Assembly (NCBI RefSeq): GCF_020037475.1
Contig: NZ_JAIQDB010000010.1
Coordinates: 1 to 64,000, forward strand
From: Sutcliffiella deserti
Lineage (GTDB): Bacteria; Bacillota; Bacilli; Bacillales; Bacillaceae_I
DNA: 64,000 nt
Direction of reading: 5' to 3'
Below the pieces are notes generated by a model that did no database searches, was not told where the DNA came from, and saw only the letters and a list, made by a program, of their open reading frames with translations. Below, in pieces: positions 48,106 to 57,710 of the stretch (position 1 is the first letter of the stretch; every line of letters begins with the position of its first letter). Both the position numbers and the translations under genes were made by a program.

Positions 48106-48255
48106 CGAGAGTTGGTGCGTGGGGGACTTTATACTGAAGTTCTTGAGAATTTCGGAATATCCCCCCCTATTTTGTTGAATTTTTTAATAGGAATTCGGGT
48201 ATTTAAACGGACGGGGCTGTAAAAGTGGCTTATAAACTGCGGTCTTCCGGTGTTG

Positions 48256-48378
48256 CGTACCACTTCTAGGGACTTGTGCACGGAACTCGGTTTTTTCGTA
48301 CCACTTCTCGAAACTTGCGCACGGAACTCGATTTTTTCGTACCACTTCTCGAAATTTGCGCACGGAACGCTTTTCTCC
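48256..48378 (+). repeat. 41-bp tandem repeat, three units
   Basis: Units start CGTACCACTTCT at 48256, 48297 and 48338, each continuing with ACTTG-GCACGGAACTCG and a T6 run; the third is cut short. They lie in the gap 48106-48782, where I see no gene. Confidence 0.85.
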
Positions 48379-48622
48379 ATATCTCCTGCACAAAGCACCA
48401 GGATATGATGCCGCTTCTTCAGGGGCTGCACGGCTGATTTCTTCCACAAATTCTATTTTCGCGTTTCATTTTATGGGAAGCAATTGACTGTTGAAAACAC
48501 TTGTAAGGAATTTTACACATATTAAGGACTTGACTCGGACGAGGAGGTAAAGTAGTGCTTATCACTTACCTTGCGCTAAAAAGGGGGGAAAAGCAGCTTT
48601 ATCTCACTACTTTTCGTAATCT

Positions 48623-48722
48623 ATCTAACAACTTCTCTAATTTCATCTAACAACTTTGGTCAAGTTATCTAACAACTTTCATGATTCATCTGACATCTTT
48701 CAAGATTTATCTAACAAGTTAC
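48623..48722 (+). repeat. 21-22-bp tandem repeat, five units
   Basis: ATCTAACAACTT or a close variant starts at 48623, 48645, 48667, 48688 and 48709. The intervening 9-10 bases vary. It is in the same gap as the 41-bp repeat but unrelated in sequence. Confidence 0.85.
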
Positions 48723-48782
48723 GGTAATCAACAGATGCCACACATCCTTGTTGATAGCTGAGAAATCCCTCCCACAACAAAC

Positions 48783-49730
48783 TTATTGTTCTAAAATCGC
48801 CTTTACCTGAGCTAAAGTCGGCAATGCTGTCATCGCGCCCTTTTCCGATGCTGCAAGCCCACCCGATACACTTGCAAAGGTTGCCATCTCAGCTGCTTCC
48901 TCTAGCGTGATGCTATCTATTGAGCCACTCCGTTCATGGATGCAGTGAAGGATACCAGATACATAGGCATCGCCTGCACCAGTGGTATCAACGGCGTTCA
49001 CCTTGCGAGCAGGGATATGTCTGTTGCCTTCTTTTGTGAAAACATAGCTTCCTTCTGAACCGAGTGTGACCAGGGTAAAAGGAATCTCGTGCGGATCAAG
49101 CAGCTGCACGCCCTTTACAATATCTGTTTCTCCTGTAAGGAACTCCAGCTCTTCTTCTGAAATCTTCAAGACATCGGCGTAGGAAAGCATCGAGGTGATT
49201 GCTGCTTTTGCATTTTCCGCATTATCCCATAAACCCAGTCGCAAGTTAGGATCGTAGGATACCACTAACCCGTTTTCCTTTGCTAGTTTAACAGCCTTGA
49301 TTGTCGCACTTCTAGAAGGGTCGCTAATTAAGGAAATGGAACCAAAATGAAGTACTTTATGTTGTGTAAAAAGCAATTCGTCGATTTCCTTTTCATCTAG
49401 AAAACGGTCTGCACTTGGATTTATATAAAAATCAAAGCTTCGTTCTCCATCCTTACCTAATGTAACGAAAACGGCACCTGTTCGAATATCATCCGTCAGC
49501 ATCAAATGATTTGTATCTACACCAAAATCGATTAAGGTCTCTTTTAGAAAGATACCTAGTACATCGTTCCCTACTTTACCGATAAAAGTAGAGGGTGTTT
49601 CCAGACGCGCCACTCCCACTGCCACATTGGCAGGTGCTCCGCCAGGACTTTTATGGTATGTTAAATTGTCATTATCGAGGGGGATAAAGTCAATTAACGC
49701 CTCTCCTAAAGAAATTATGCCCTTTTTCAA
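48783..49730 (-). CDS. PfkB-family sugar kinase, probable fructokinase
   Basis: 315 aa, ribokinase fold. SPGGAPANVAVGVARL near the N-terminus and the ATP/anion-hole motif DTTGAGDAYVSGIL near residue 250 are intact, with the catalytic Asp in GAGD. Sequence is nearest the fructokinase/aminoimidazole-riboside kinase group, so fructose is a likely but unproven substrate. The start is TTG at 49730, 9 bases after AAGGAGG. No sugar transporter adjoins it. Confidence 0.85.
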   Translation of the reverse strand: MKKGIISLGEALIDFIPLDNDNLTYHKSPGGAPANVAVGVARLETPSTFIGKVGNDVLGIFLKETLIDFGVDTNHLMLTDDIRTGAVFVTLGKDGERSFDFYINPSADRFLDEKEIDELLFTQHKVLHFGSISLISDPSRSATIKAVKLAKENGLVVSYDPNLRLGLWDNAENAKAAITSMLSYADVLKISEEELEFLTGETDIVKGVQLLDPHEIPFTLVTLGSEGSYVFTKEGNRHIPARKVNAVDTTGAGDAYVSGILHCIHERSGSIDSITLEEAAEMATFASVSGGLAASEKGAMTALPTLAQVKAILEQ

Positions 49731-49838
49731 TCCAATCGTCCTCCTTCTCGGTTGTTGCCTAGAGCCTTATTATATCGAAAATAAAAGCCCATACCAACTG
49801 TATGAACCAAAGAGCAGAGGGGACTGTCGGACATAGAT

Positions 49839-50354
49839 TTACCCTTTAACCTTCCAATCCATAAGAGCCGTCGCACCCTTATATGTAACTTTCACATCGT
49901 GCTTTGATAAAGTTTCCAAGATATCTCCGTTTGTGATAATCAAGGGCGTTACGATGCTTTGCGCTTTTTCTTTAATCAAATCCACATCAAATGATAAAAG
50001 CCGTGTTCCTGCCGTTACCTTATCTCCGACTTTCACTAGACCTTCAAAACCTTCCCCTTTCATGCCGACTGTTTCCAAACCTACATGTATCAAGATCTCG
50101 ACACCTGTTTCAGATCTGATGCCAATGGCGTGCTTTGTTGGGGAAAATTGAATGATTTCTCCGTTTACAGGAGATACCACTGTTCCTTCGGTTGGTTCAA
50201 TCGCGACACCATCTCCCATCATTTTTTCAGAGAAGACAGGATCTGGTACCTCTTCAAGCGAAATTACCTTACCCGAAATTGGAGCCACCAATATTTCCTC
50301 TGTTTTTACGACTCTTTCTTCCTTTTGACCCAATAGTTTTTTTAAGAATGACAT
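49839..50354 (-). CDS. PTS glucose-type EIIA component
   Basis: 171 aa, a single-domain EIIA-Glc protein similar in size to B. subtilis YpqE. The active histidine is H90 in IHVGLETVG and its partner H75 is in SPTKHAIGIR. It takes phosphate from HPr and passes it to an EIIB, which must be encoded elsewhere. AAGGAGG precedes the ATG. Confidence 0.92.
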   Translation of the reverse strand: MSFLKKLLGQKEERVVKTEEILVAPISGKVISLEEVPDPVFSEKMMGDGVAIEPTEGTVVSPVNGEIIQFSPTKHAIGIRSETGVEILIHVGLETVGMKGEGFEGLVKVGDKVTAGTRLLSFDVDLIKEKAQSIVTPLIITNGDILETLSKHDVKVTYKGATALMDWKVKG

Positions 50355-50401
50355 GTAATTTTCCTCCTTGCTTGTTGAATTGCATAAAAGAAGGGTGTGT
50401 G

Positions 50402-50470
50402 TTGATTAGCGCTGGTGATTTCCGCAAAAGGTGCCGCGATTGCGAGGCGGCGTTGGAGAGGCACTATTAT
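50402..50470 (-). repeat. Possible remnant of a type-C repeat tail
   Basis: On the minus strand GCGGAAATCACCAGCGCT resembles the tail of the 14.4-kb element (ACGGAAATCATTAGCGGT), preceded by a GCCGC/GCGGC hairpin. The rest of the element is missing. Confidence 0.35.
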
Positions 50471-50490
50471 CACACTGGCTAAAAACGGAA

Positions 50491-50531
50491 AAGACCCAAC
50501 ACGACCGTTATCCGGTTTCGTATTAGGTCTT
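50491..50531 (-). terminator. Terminator of the nitrilase-family gene
   Basis: On the minus strand AAGACC-AA-ACGA pairs with TCGT-TT-GGTCTT, followed by TTCC. It lies about 100 bp past the stop. Confidence 0.6.
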
Positions 50532-50634
50532 GCTGCATTATCAGTCACAATTTTTACGAAAAGAGCCTTAAGAAAAGTTCGCCTACATTTCACTACATCT
50601 AACATTATGCTACAACATAGCTTATTTATTCTAT

Positions 50635-51528
50635 TTATCTTTGACCAAGATAAGCTGGTATCTTTTTTGCGAGTTTTTCCCAATCTGGGTATAGATCTGA
50701 GCGACGGTCACGCCAGGTGGTGACCGAACCGCTTTGGCGTACTTTTTCGAGCAGTGCGATGTCAAGGTCTCCTGTTACGACCATGTCTTGATTTAATTCA
50801 CCCTCCACTACGATACCGCCGGGAGGGAACGGCACATCATTTGGTGAAATGATGGCACCTTGTCCTGTGTTGCCTCGCATAAAGTCGACAGTCGGCAGGG
50901 ATCCAACCGTACCTGTTGTGACAACATATATTTGATTTTCGATCGTTCTGGCATGGCATGTATAGCGAACACGATGAAACCCATGGCGGTCATCGGTACA
51001 GGATGGGCAGAATACTACATCTGCTCCCATGGCTTTTACGAGTCGGACCACCTCAGGGAATTCGATGTCATAACAGGTTAGCATCGCAATTGTCCCTTTA
51101 TCGGTCTCAAATACCTGCAGACCTTCGCCAGGTGTGATATTCCACTCTTCTACTTCCGTTGGTGTAAGATGGAGCTTCGTTTGAATGGAGATTCTTCCAT
51201 CCGGATAAAAAAGATGGGCAGCATTATAAAGCTTCCCTTCTTTTTCAATTACGTGTGTCCCTCCAATGATATGCAACCCTGAAGACATGGCCAAATCACA
51301 GAATAATTCATAATAGGACTCTGTATAGGAAGGCAGATCTTGTATCGTTTGCTTTTTTCCCTCTACAGGAAAAGAAAGTAATTGTGTCGTAAGAAATTCT
51401 GGAAATAAAACAAAGTCCGCATCAAACTCAGCGGCGCTTTTGACATAATGGACCACCTGATCTGCGAATTCTTCAAAACTAGAAATGGTATGCAAATGAT
51501 ATTGCACTGCAGACGCACGAAACTTCAT
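50635..51528 (-). CDS. Carbon-nitrogen hydrolase (nitrilase superfamily)
   Basis: 297 aa. The catalytic triad is E44 in FPEF, K118 in TKLHL and C152 in LTCYDIEFPE. It hydrolyses an amide or nitrile bond; the substrate cannot be told. In some annotated relatives this protein is fused to or beside an acetyltransferase, which is not the case here. GGGGG precedes the ATG at 51528. Confidence 0.9.
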   Translation of the reverse strand: MKFRASAVQYHLHTISSFEEFADQVVHYVKSAAEFDADFVLFPEFLTTQLLSFPVEGKKQTIQDLPSYTESYYELFCDLAMSSGLHIIGGTHVIEKEGKLYNAAHLFYPDGRISIQTKLHLTPTEVEEWNITPGEGLQVFETDKGTIAMLTCYDIEFPEVVRLVKAMGADVVFCPSCTDDRHGFHRVRYTCHARTIENQIYVVTTGTVGSLPTVDFMRGNTGQGAIISPNDVPFPPGGIVVEGELNQDMVVTGDLDIALLEKVRQSGSVTTWRDRRSDLYPDWEKLAKKIPAYLGQR

Positions 51529-51669
51529 CGGAAGAACCCCCTATCTACCGTTCATAAACAACTAGACCATTATAAAACAAACATATCCGCTCTTCAATGA
51601 TTGTTTCTTGGAAACCTGTTTATGGACTAGCGTCGGGTAGTTTCATCTTCAAATTTTTCTTCACTTAAG

Positions 51670-51715
51670 GGCTGTTTTCGCAAAATTTATTGCCTTTACA
51701 TAAGTTGTGATAACC
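51670..51715 (+). repeat. GGCTGTTTTCG-type short dispersed repeat
   Basis: GGCTGTTTTCGCAAAATTTA and the following bases resemble the minus strand at 57703-57660 (GGCTGTTTTCGTATAGAATG) and a shorter match at 18510-18500. Confidence 0.45.
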
Positions 51716-51737
51716 CTTTGACTACAAAATCACTACC

Positions 51738-52601
51738 CTACTTTAGAACTTCTAACACAGCTTTTGCTACACCACTGTTAATATTTGTGTCTGTTTCCAT
51801 ATGTGCCTTTGCTTTTACTCCATCAGGAGCATTGCCCATTGCAACACCGCGTCCGACCCGTTCTAACATAGAGACATCATTATAATTATCTCCAATTGCC
51901 ATTGTATCCTCCATGGATATGCCAAGTTCCTTTGTAAACACCGTTAGTGCCAATCCTTTTTGAGCTTCAATACTAGTGATTTCCAAGTTATCTTTACCAG
52001 AGGAGCTTATTGCTACTTTGCCTGTTTCTAATAATTCCGCCTTTGCTGCCTGCAACTTTTCCTTGTCTAAAGAGAACGCCAAAAGCTTATAAACGACAGT
52101 TTCCTCATCTTCTAATATAGGGTCAAAGCTATCCACCAGCTTGACGCGACCTTCTTCCATTCTTTCCTTGGCCGCTTTTAGTACAAGGTCATAGTCGTTT
52201 TTTTGCTCCTCATTTACTGACATGAATATGTCCATAATGGTTGCAATTGCTTTGTCATAGTCTTTTGAAAAGGTACCTTTTTGCGTATATAACTCAAAAT
52301 ATACTTCGTTTTTATCTAACACTTCCGCTAATTCGATGACTTGTCTGTTTCCTAATGGATTGGTAGCTACTACCTCTCCATCAACGGAACGAACCTCTGC
52401 TCCATTGACACAGATAATCGGGCTATAGATCCCCGCTTCCGCCAGCACATCCTTAGCTTCTGCATAGGATCTTCCAGTAGCAATAACAACCTCCACGCCA
52501 CTCTTTTGAGCTACTCTAATCGCATCTGCATTTTCTTTACTTACTACATGGTTATTATTTAATAATGTTCCATCCATATCTATTGCAATACATTTAACCA
52601 A
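51738..52601 (-). CDS. Cof-type HAD-IIB hydrolase
   Basis: 287 aa. HAD motif I is AIDMDGTLLN (residues 6-15), motif II ATGRSYAE, and the final motif GDNYNDVSML with MGNAPDGVK. The cap domain is type IIB. These enzymes dephosphorylate sugar phosphates or flavin precursors. The start is TTG at 52601 after AAGGTGA. Confidence 0.9.
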   Translation of the reverse strand: MVKCIAIDMDGTLLNNNHVVSKENADAIRVAQKSGVEVVIATGRSYAEAKDVLAEAGIYSPIICVNGAEVRSVDGEVVATNPLGNRQVIELAEVLDKNEVYFELYTQKGTFSKDYDKAIATIMDIFMSVNEEQKNDYDLVLKAAKERMEEGRVKLVDSFDPILEDEETVVYKLLAFSLDKEKLQAAKAELLETGKVAISSSGKDNLEITSIEAQKGLALTVFTKELGISMEDTMAIGDNYNDVSMLERVGRGVAMGNAPDGVKAKAHMETDTNINSGVAKAVLEVLK

Positions 52602-52791
52602 TCAATTCACCTTCTTATGAAAATATAGCTTACTTTACCCTATCCTAGATAATCTTTCATCACTTTTCAAATATTATACCGCAGTAACTTTTTTACTTAA
52701 TTTTTAGAAAAGTACAAAATACATCTGTTTATAGGATAGAATCTCCTTTATAATAGGGATAAGATTATTGGCTTAGGTGAGGTAGAGTGCA

Positions 52792-53823
52792 ATGAGGATT
52801 TCCTCCAAACATATCGGCAAAATATTAATAGACGACATTTATTCTGTTATAGGGAATCTTTTGTTAAGAAAAGGCACCATCTTAACGAAAAAGCATATAG
52901 AGAGTCTTCAAAACCATGAATATTATTTTGAGCCATCCTCTTTAATTGAGCAGCCGAATCATCTTTCAAAAGATTATTTCCAGCATGTTAAGGGGATCTA
53001 TCAGGAGAGCGTTTCTGCCTTTCAAACTATCTTTGAAAAGCTAGAAACACAAAAGATGCCACCTTTGGAAGAGTTGCATCAAATGTTAACGCCATTAGTG
53101 GATAAGCTTGTGGATGATCCCGTTTTTATCCGCTATATCGAACAGGTGAAAAGCTACGATAATTATACATATTCTCATAGCTTAAATGTCGGGATTTACT
53201 CCTCTCTCATTGGAAAAATTCTAGGGCTTGAAAGAGAAAAGATAAAGCTCCTTGGACAAATGGGATTATTTCATGATGTAGGAAAGCTTTTAATTGATAA
53301 GAATATTTTACAAAAACCAGGCCGCTTAACAGAAAGTGAGTGGAACGAAATTCAAAAGCACACCACCTTTGGGTATGAGCTGCTGCGGAGAAACAAGGAA
53401 ATTGATCCACACATTCTACAAGGTGCATTATTGCACCATGAGCGCTTAGATGGAAGCGGTTACCCGACGAGGCTGAAGCATGAGAAAATACCATATTTTG
53501 TTCAAATACTTTCAGTAGCGGATATGTACGATGCCCTATCTTCCGAGAGAAGCTACCGCCCAAAACAAAACCTTTTTGTCACAACCAAAATTTTGGTTCA
53601 AGAGGCGAGCTTTAATAGGCTGAACCCTGCGATTGTCTATCCTTTTATAAATTATATACTTTCTAATCATATTCGAGATGAAGTGGTGTTAAACAACGGC
53701 AAGAACGCCGAAATCATCTTTATTCATGCAGACGAACCACATTTGCCGATCATAAAAATTGACGATCATTTTATTGACCTTCGAAAGCACAAAGACATTG
53801 AGATACTGGATTTTGCTAATTAA
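52792..53823 (+). CDS. HD-GYP domain protein
   Basis: 343 aa. The HD pair is at 161-162 (LFHDVGK) and the GYP motif at 215-225 (HHERLDGSGYP), with SVADMYDALSSERSYR after it. The N-terminal 110 residues are a helical sensor-like part without membrane segments. Such proteins hydrolyse cyclic di-GMP in other bacteria; in Bacillus the substrate is less certain. The terminator begins inside the last codons. Confidence 0.9.
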   Translation: MRISSKHIGKILIDDIYSVIGNLLLRKGTILTKKHIESLQNHEYYFEPSSLIEQPNHLSKDYFQHVKGIYQESVSAFQTIFEKLETQKMPPLEELHQMLTPLVDKLVDDPVFIRYIEQVKSYDNYTYSHSLNVGIYSSLIGKILGLEREKIKLLGQMGLFHDVGKLLIDKNILQKPGRLTESEWNEIQKHTTFGYELLRRNKEIDPHILQGALLHHERLDGSGYPTRLKHEKIPYFVQILSVADMYDALSSERSYRPKQNLFVTTKILVQEASFNRLNPAIVYPFINYILSNHIRDEVVLNNGKNAEIIFIHADEPHLPIIKIDDHFIDLRKHKDIEILDFAN

Positions 53824-53844
53824 AGCAAATCCAGTATTTTTTTG
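53803..53844 (+). terminator. Terminator overlapping the HD-GYP stop codon
   Basis: ATACTGGATTTTGCT pairs with AGCAAATCCAGTAT (one bulge), followed by TTTTTTT. The 5' arm is coding. Confidence 0.88.
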
Positions 53845-54031
53845 TTTACTTAAAGGTGGCGCATCGCATGAAGGAATAAATTAACCAAGTAATTTCTATG
53901 TTTGTTCATGCTGAATAAAGGGAAGGTATAGGAGGGGAACTTATTTTACCCAATAACTACCTTTGAAAAAAGGAAAGATTGTATTAAAATAATACACGTT
54001 GTATATTTACGCATAAGGAGAATCACTTACT

Positions 54032-55387
54032 ATGAAAACGACATCACAATCTTTTCAGACATCCAATGTCCTGAAATTTATCATTCCATCCTTTATCGGG
54101 ATTTTATTATTCATGTTTCCCATCTCTTATAAGGATGAATTAACCATTCCCATTGCAATTTTATCTGGTCTACTACAGGACTTCCTTGGCGGGACCATAC
54201 CTTCCATTATGACTGGTATCATTACCATTACAGCCATTGGAACCTTACTAACAAAGCTTGCAAAGCCAGGCTTCATCAAGAACAACGGATTCTTGAACTC
54301 ACTGTTGAACGTTTCCCTTTTTTGGACTGTGACCCGTGTCGTTGCCATGATTTTTGCAATTATGACATTATATAATTTGGGTCCTGAGCTGGTATGGAGT
54401 GATGCAACTGGGGGATTACTTCTCTATGAACTATTACCTATCCTTCTCACCGTGTTCCTTTTTGCAGGTTTATTCTTGCCGCTTCTATTGAACTTTGGAT
54501 TGCTGGAGTTTTTCGGCGCCCTCTTAACGAAAATAATGCGGCCCCTATTCACTTTGCCTGGACGTTCCTCCATAGATTCTCTTGCTTCTTGGCTTGGAGA
54601 TGGAACTATTGGGGTTTTATTGACTAGTAAACAGTATGAAGAGGGCTATTACACCAAACGTGAGGCTGCAGTTATCGGTACAACCTTTTCCGTTGTGTCG
54701 ATCACCTTCAGCTTGATTGTTATTTCCCAGGTTGGCTTAGGCGATATGTTCATTCCATTCTATATTACCGTAGGAATAGCTGGGCTCATCGCGGCCCTTA
54801 TTATGCCGCGTATTCCGCCATTATCGAGGAAGCCTGATACGTATTATAATGGCGATGAAAAGGAGAATAAGGACCTTATTCCAGAAGGATACAGTCCTTT
54901 TGGATATGGGTATAAAAAAGCGGTCGAAAAAGCGGCTAAAAATAATAGTGTTTCCAAGTTCTTCATGGACGGCGGTAAAAATGTACTGGACATGTGGATG
55001 GGAGTTGCCCCCATCGTTATGGCATTTGGTACCATAGCGCTTATCCTCGCTGAAGCGACTCCGATATTCGCCTGGCTTGGATTGCCTTTCATTCCGCTGT
55101 TAGAGTTTCTGCAGATTCCTTATGCAAAAGAAGCATCCGAAACCTTAATGGTCGGATTTGCTGATATGTTTCTTCCTTCTGTGCTAGGGGCAGAAATTGA
55201 AAGTGAACTGACACGATTTGTGGTGGCGACAGTTTCTGTAACACAGCTTATCTACTTATCAGAAGTCGGCGGGGTGTTGCTTGGATCAAAAGTACCAGTA
55301 TCCTTTAAGGATCTGTTTATCATTTTCATTCTACGTACACTTATCACCTTACCGGTTATTGCGATGATGGGACATATCTTTTTCTAA
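54032..55387 (+). CDS. YjiH-family membrane transport protein
   Basis: 451 aa, about ten helices. PLFTLPGRSSIDSLASWLGDGTIG and MVGFADMFLPSVLGAEIES are typical of YjiH proteins, which carry the nucleoside-recognition (GATE) domain. The transported substrate is unknown. ATAAGGAGAATC precedes the ATG, and a strong terminator follows. Confidence 0.87.
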   Translation: MKTTSQSFQTSNVLKFIIPSFIGILLFMFPISYKDELTIPIAILSGLLQDFLGGTIPSIMTGIITITAIGTLLTKLAKPGFIKNNGFLNSLLNVSLFWTVTRVVAMIFAIMTLYNLGPELVWSDATGGLLLYELLPILLTVFLFAGLFLPLLLNFGLLEFFGALLTKIMRPLFTLPGRSSIDSLASWLGDGTIGVLLTSKQYEEGYYTKREAAVIGTTFSVVSITFSLIVISQVGLGDMFIPFYITVGIAGLIAALIMPRIPPLSRKPDTYYNGDEKENKDLIPEGYSPFGYGYKKAVEKAAKNNSVSKFFMDGGKNVLDMWMGVAPIVMAFGTIALILAEATPIFAWLGLPFIPLLEFLQIPYAKEASETLMVGFADMFLPSVLGAEIESELTRFVVATVSVTQLIYLSEVGGVLLGSKVPVSFKDLFIIFILRTLITLPVIAMMGHIFF

Positions 55388-55404
55388 GACCTTTTCGCAT
55401 TATC

Positions 55405-55444
55405 AAAAGGTGCCAGCCCCCTAAGTGGGGCTGGCACCTTTTTT
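55405..55444 (+). terminator. Bidirectional terminator after the YjiH-like gene
   Basis: AAAAGGTGCCAGCCCC pairs with GGGGCTGGCACCTTTT around CTAAGT. It can also end the convergent ATP-grasp gene transcript. Confidence 0.93.
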
Positions 55445-55486
55445 ACTTATGGATAAAACCAGCAACAATCCCTTACGAAAACTGCC

Positions 55487-56419
55487 TTATTTATTCAGCT
55501 CTTCCCCTAATAGCTTTGCCAATTCCAGCATTCCGAATTTGCCTGCGGCTCTTTCTGCATCGGCATTGTAGTTGGTGTTGGTATTTACATCGTAGGTGAA
55601 GATCCTCCCATTGGCATTGCGGATAAATTCAATTCCTGCTACTTGGATATTGTTTTCTTGAAGAAAGCTCTCGTATTTCTCCACAATTGGGTCTTCGAAG
55701 TTTTGGATAATCCGAAACTTCGGCTTCTCCTCCACTTCTTCTCCAACAGGGCAGAAAAGGTCTCCAATTTGGCAAGCGTCTGCGGGGCAAAGCTCAAATC
55801 CTTCTGAAGTATCAACTTGAACTGCATAGAGGAACTTCCCGCCGACAAATTCACATCTTGTAATGTAGGATTGAGGTGATTCAATATAATCCTGTATAAG
55901 TGTGATCCCGTCCACTGGCTCCTCAAATGATGGTCCATATAAATATTCCTCTAGGCTTGCGGTTGAATGGAAAAGCTGAACCCCGAGGCCTTTTCCGGCA
56001 CGGTTATGTTTGGTAATAAAGGAGTTGGATCCAAGTCTTTTGGCCGCCTCGATTATATTGGCCTTTCCAACAGCCGCAATCGTTTTTGGCGTTTGAATTC
56101 CCTGCTTCTCCAAGGCGGTATACTGATTAACCTTACTAAGCTCCAGCTGTAACGCTCGGCTGCCATTCAGTACTTTCCGGCCGTGGTGCTCAAGCCAGGA
56201 GAGCACTGCACCTGTTAGCTCAGGGGCATAGCGATGGTCTCTTGTATGGGATGATGCACTCATCCGATTATAGAATACTCCTTCTGGAGGTGTTTCAGTC
56301 AATGGAACGAGGCCTTCATCTAGGTGCCATTCCTCAAAAGGTAAATCTAATTCTGTTAATCTATTGGTTAAATGTGTTGTCCATTCTTGATTTTCATGGA
56401 TAATATATATTTTTTTCAT
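55487..56419 (-). CDS. ATP-grasp family ligase (RimK-like)
   Basis: 310 aa. ATP-grasp elements are visible: FITKHNRAGKGLGVQLF (nucleotide-binding lysine and Gly-rich loop), ITLIQDYIESPQ, and the metal-binding end AGIEFIRN ... YDVNTNTNYN. It is nearest the RimK/glutathione-synthetase-like ligases, joining a carboxylate to an amine. The substrate is unknown. It starts 75 bp after the flavin monooxygenase gene on the same strand with no terminator visible between, so it is probably also under the S-box. Confidence 0.85.
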   Translation of the reverse strand: MKKIYIIHENQEWTTHLTNRLTELDLPFEEWHLDEGLVPLTETPPEGVFYNRMSASSHTRDHRYAPELTGAVLSWLEHHGRKVLNGSRALQLELSKVNQYTALEKQGIQTPKTIAAVGKANIIEAAKRLGSNSFITKHNRAGKGLGVQLFHSTASLEEYLYGPSFEEPVDGITLIQDYIESPQSYITRCEFVGGKFLYAVQVDTSEGFELCPADACQIGDLFCPVGEEVEEKPKFRIIQNFEDPIVEKYESFLQENNIQVAGIEFIRNANGRIFTYDVNTNTNYNADAERAAGKFGMLELAKLLGEELNK

Positions 56420-56494
56420 TTAACTGATCCTCCAATGTTTGCATGTTTAGTAGTACAGCTTATGCTTGTATTATGGCGTTGGTATGGGTGGGGC

Positions 56495-57526
56495 TTATCT
56501 TTTATTCACAAGTGGCATCACTTGATTCGCAAAGCGCTCCATCTCTTCTAGCTGTGGAGAGAACTGAAGCAGCAGCAAGTCAATCCCAGCGTTCTCGTAC
56601 TCTATTATTTTTGCTGCTATCTGTTCAGGTGTACCAATCAGATTTGGTCGTAGACCTCTATTGGAAACCGAGTAATCTTGAAGCTGAATTTGCTGCTCAA
56701 GCTGGGATTTGCTTGTAAAATCCTTAAACCCAGCATAGGCACTTGATTCTTTTACCTCTGTTATTCTAGCAAGCTCTTCTTGAACTTCCTCTTCCGTATC
56801 CCGGCAGATGATATAGGCTGCCATCCCAAAGGATTGAAATGGGCTCAGACCTGTTTGTGCTCTTCTTTGTTTCATATCCGCAACTTTACTAGCAATCTCC
56901 TCAACTGTGCCACCGTGCATCACATAGGCATCACAATACGAGGAGATAACTTCCTTGCCTTTAGGACTTTCCCCACCTGCATAAAGAATTGGATTCGGAC
57001 GCTGTACCGGTTTTGGAAAAAGCTTCGTATCCTTCAATTGATAATACTTACCGTCATAGCTAAAAGAATCCTCTGTCCATAAGCCCTTTAACACATCAAT
57101 AAATTCTTTTGTACGATCATACCGCTCATCATGCTCCGTGAAAATCCCGCCGTATTGCCTTGCTTCTTCCTCCCACCAGGCTGACACGACATTCAAGGTG
57201 AAGCGTCCATTGCTGATATGATCAATGTTAGCTGTTTGTTTAGCCGCTATGGCAGGGTTATGAAAACCAGGGCGTATCGCCGTCATAATTTCTATTTCCT
57301 CTGTTACAGCAGCCAATGCTGCAGCAGTTGACCATGCATCAAGACTATCCTCTTCGGGACCTTTTATATCATTCAAAAAAAGCTCTGCTATTAATGTCGT
57401 GTCATAACCTAACCTTTCTGCCTGCTGCGTTACTTTTTTCGCATATTCAAATGTTGACGGCATCTGTTCATCCTCAACATTTCTCAACCAACCACCAAAG
57501 ATAGGCAACCAAAAACCAAATTTCAT
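56495..57526 (-). CDS. LLM-class flavin-dependent monooxygenase (SsuD-like)
   Basis: 343 aa from ATG at 57526 (AAGGGAAG upstream; the first 11 codons of the longer frame are not family-like). The luciferase-like barrel shows MKFGFWLPIFGG, LGYDTTLIAELF, MTAIRPGFHNPAIAAKQ, ISNGRFTLNVVSAWWEEEA and LIGTPEQIAAKI. This is the group of alkanesulfonate and sulfone monooxygenases that release sulfite with FMNH2 and oxygen. A complete S-box riboswitch upstream supports a sulfur-scavenging role. The exact substrate is unknown. Confidence 0.9.
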   Translation of the reverse strand: MKFGFWLPIFGGWLRNVEDEQMPSTFEYAKKVTQQAERLGYDTTLIAELFLNDIKGPEEDSLDAWSTAAALAAVTEEIEIMTAIRPGFHNPAIAAKQTANIDHISNGRFTLNVVSAWWEEEARQYGGIFTEHDERYDRTKEFIDVLKGLWTEDSFSYDGKYYQLKDTKLFPKPVQRPNPILYAGGESPKGKEVISSYCDAYVMHGGTVEEIASKVADMKQRRAQTGLSPFQSFGMAAYIICRDTEEEVQEELARITEVKESSAYAGFKDFTSKSQLEQQIQLQDYSVSNRGLRPNLIGTPEQIAAKIIEYENAGIDLLLLQFSPQLEEMERFANQVMPLVNKR

Positions 57527-57577
57527 TTTCCATCTTCCCTTCTTTCGTTGTGCTTTCAAATAATTTTAAGGCTCTCT

Positions 57578-57710
57578 TTTTAGGCTGTGTTTAGCAACGC
57601 TGTTGATCTTCGCAGATGCTCGCTTCCCGCCAGGCTGTGCTGGAGAAGTTCCTTTTAGGCCCAGGTTGTAAAAAAAGAAGCAGCATTCTATACGAAAACA
57701 GCCTATAAAA
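57578..57710 (-). repeat. Repeat-derived insert in the riboswitch leader
   Basis: An inverted pair, TTTTAGGCTGTGTTT (57578-57592) and GAAAACAGCCTATAAAA (57694-57710), brackets about 100 bp. Inside, 57599-57652 on the minus strand resembles the right half of a type-A element (GCGGGAAGCGAGCATCTGCGA against GCGGAAAGCGAGCACCTGAAA). The right arm is the GGCTGTTTTCG short repeat. Confidence 0.5.

Noticed and set aside
48129..48449. Open frames across the 41-bp repeat
   Set aside because: A 41-bp period does not keep frame, and the products are repeat translations without likeness to a protein.
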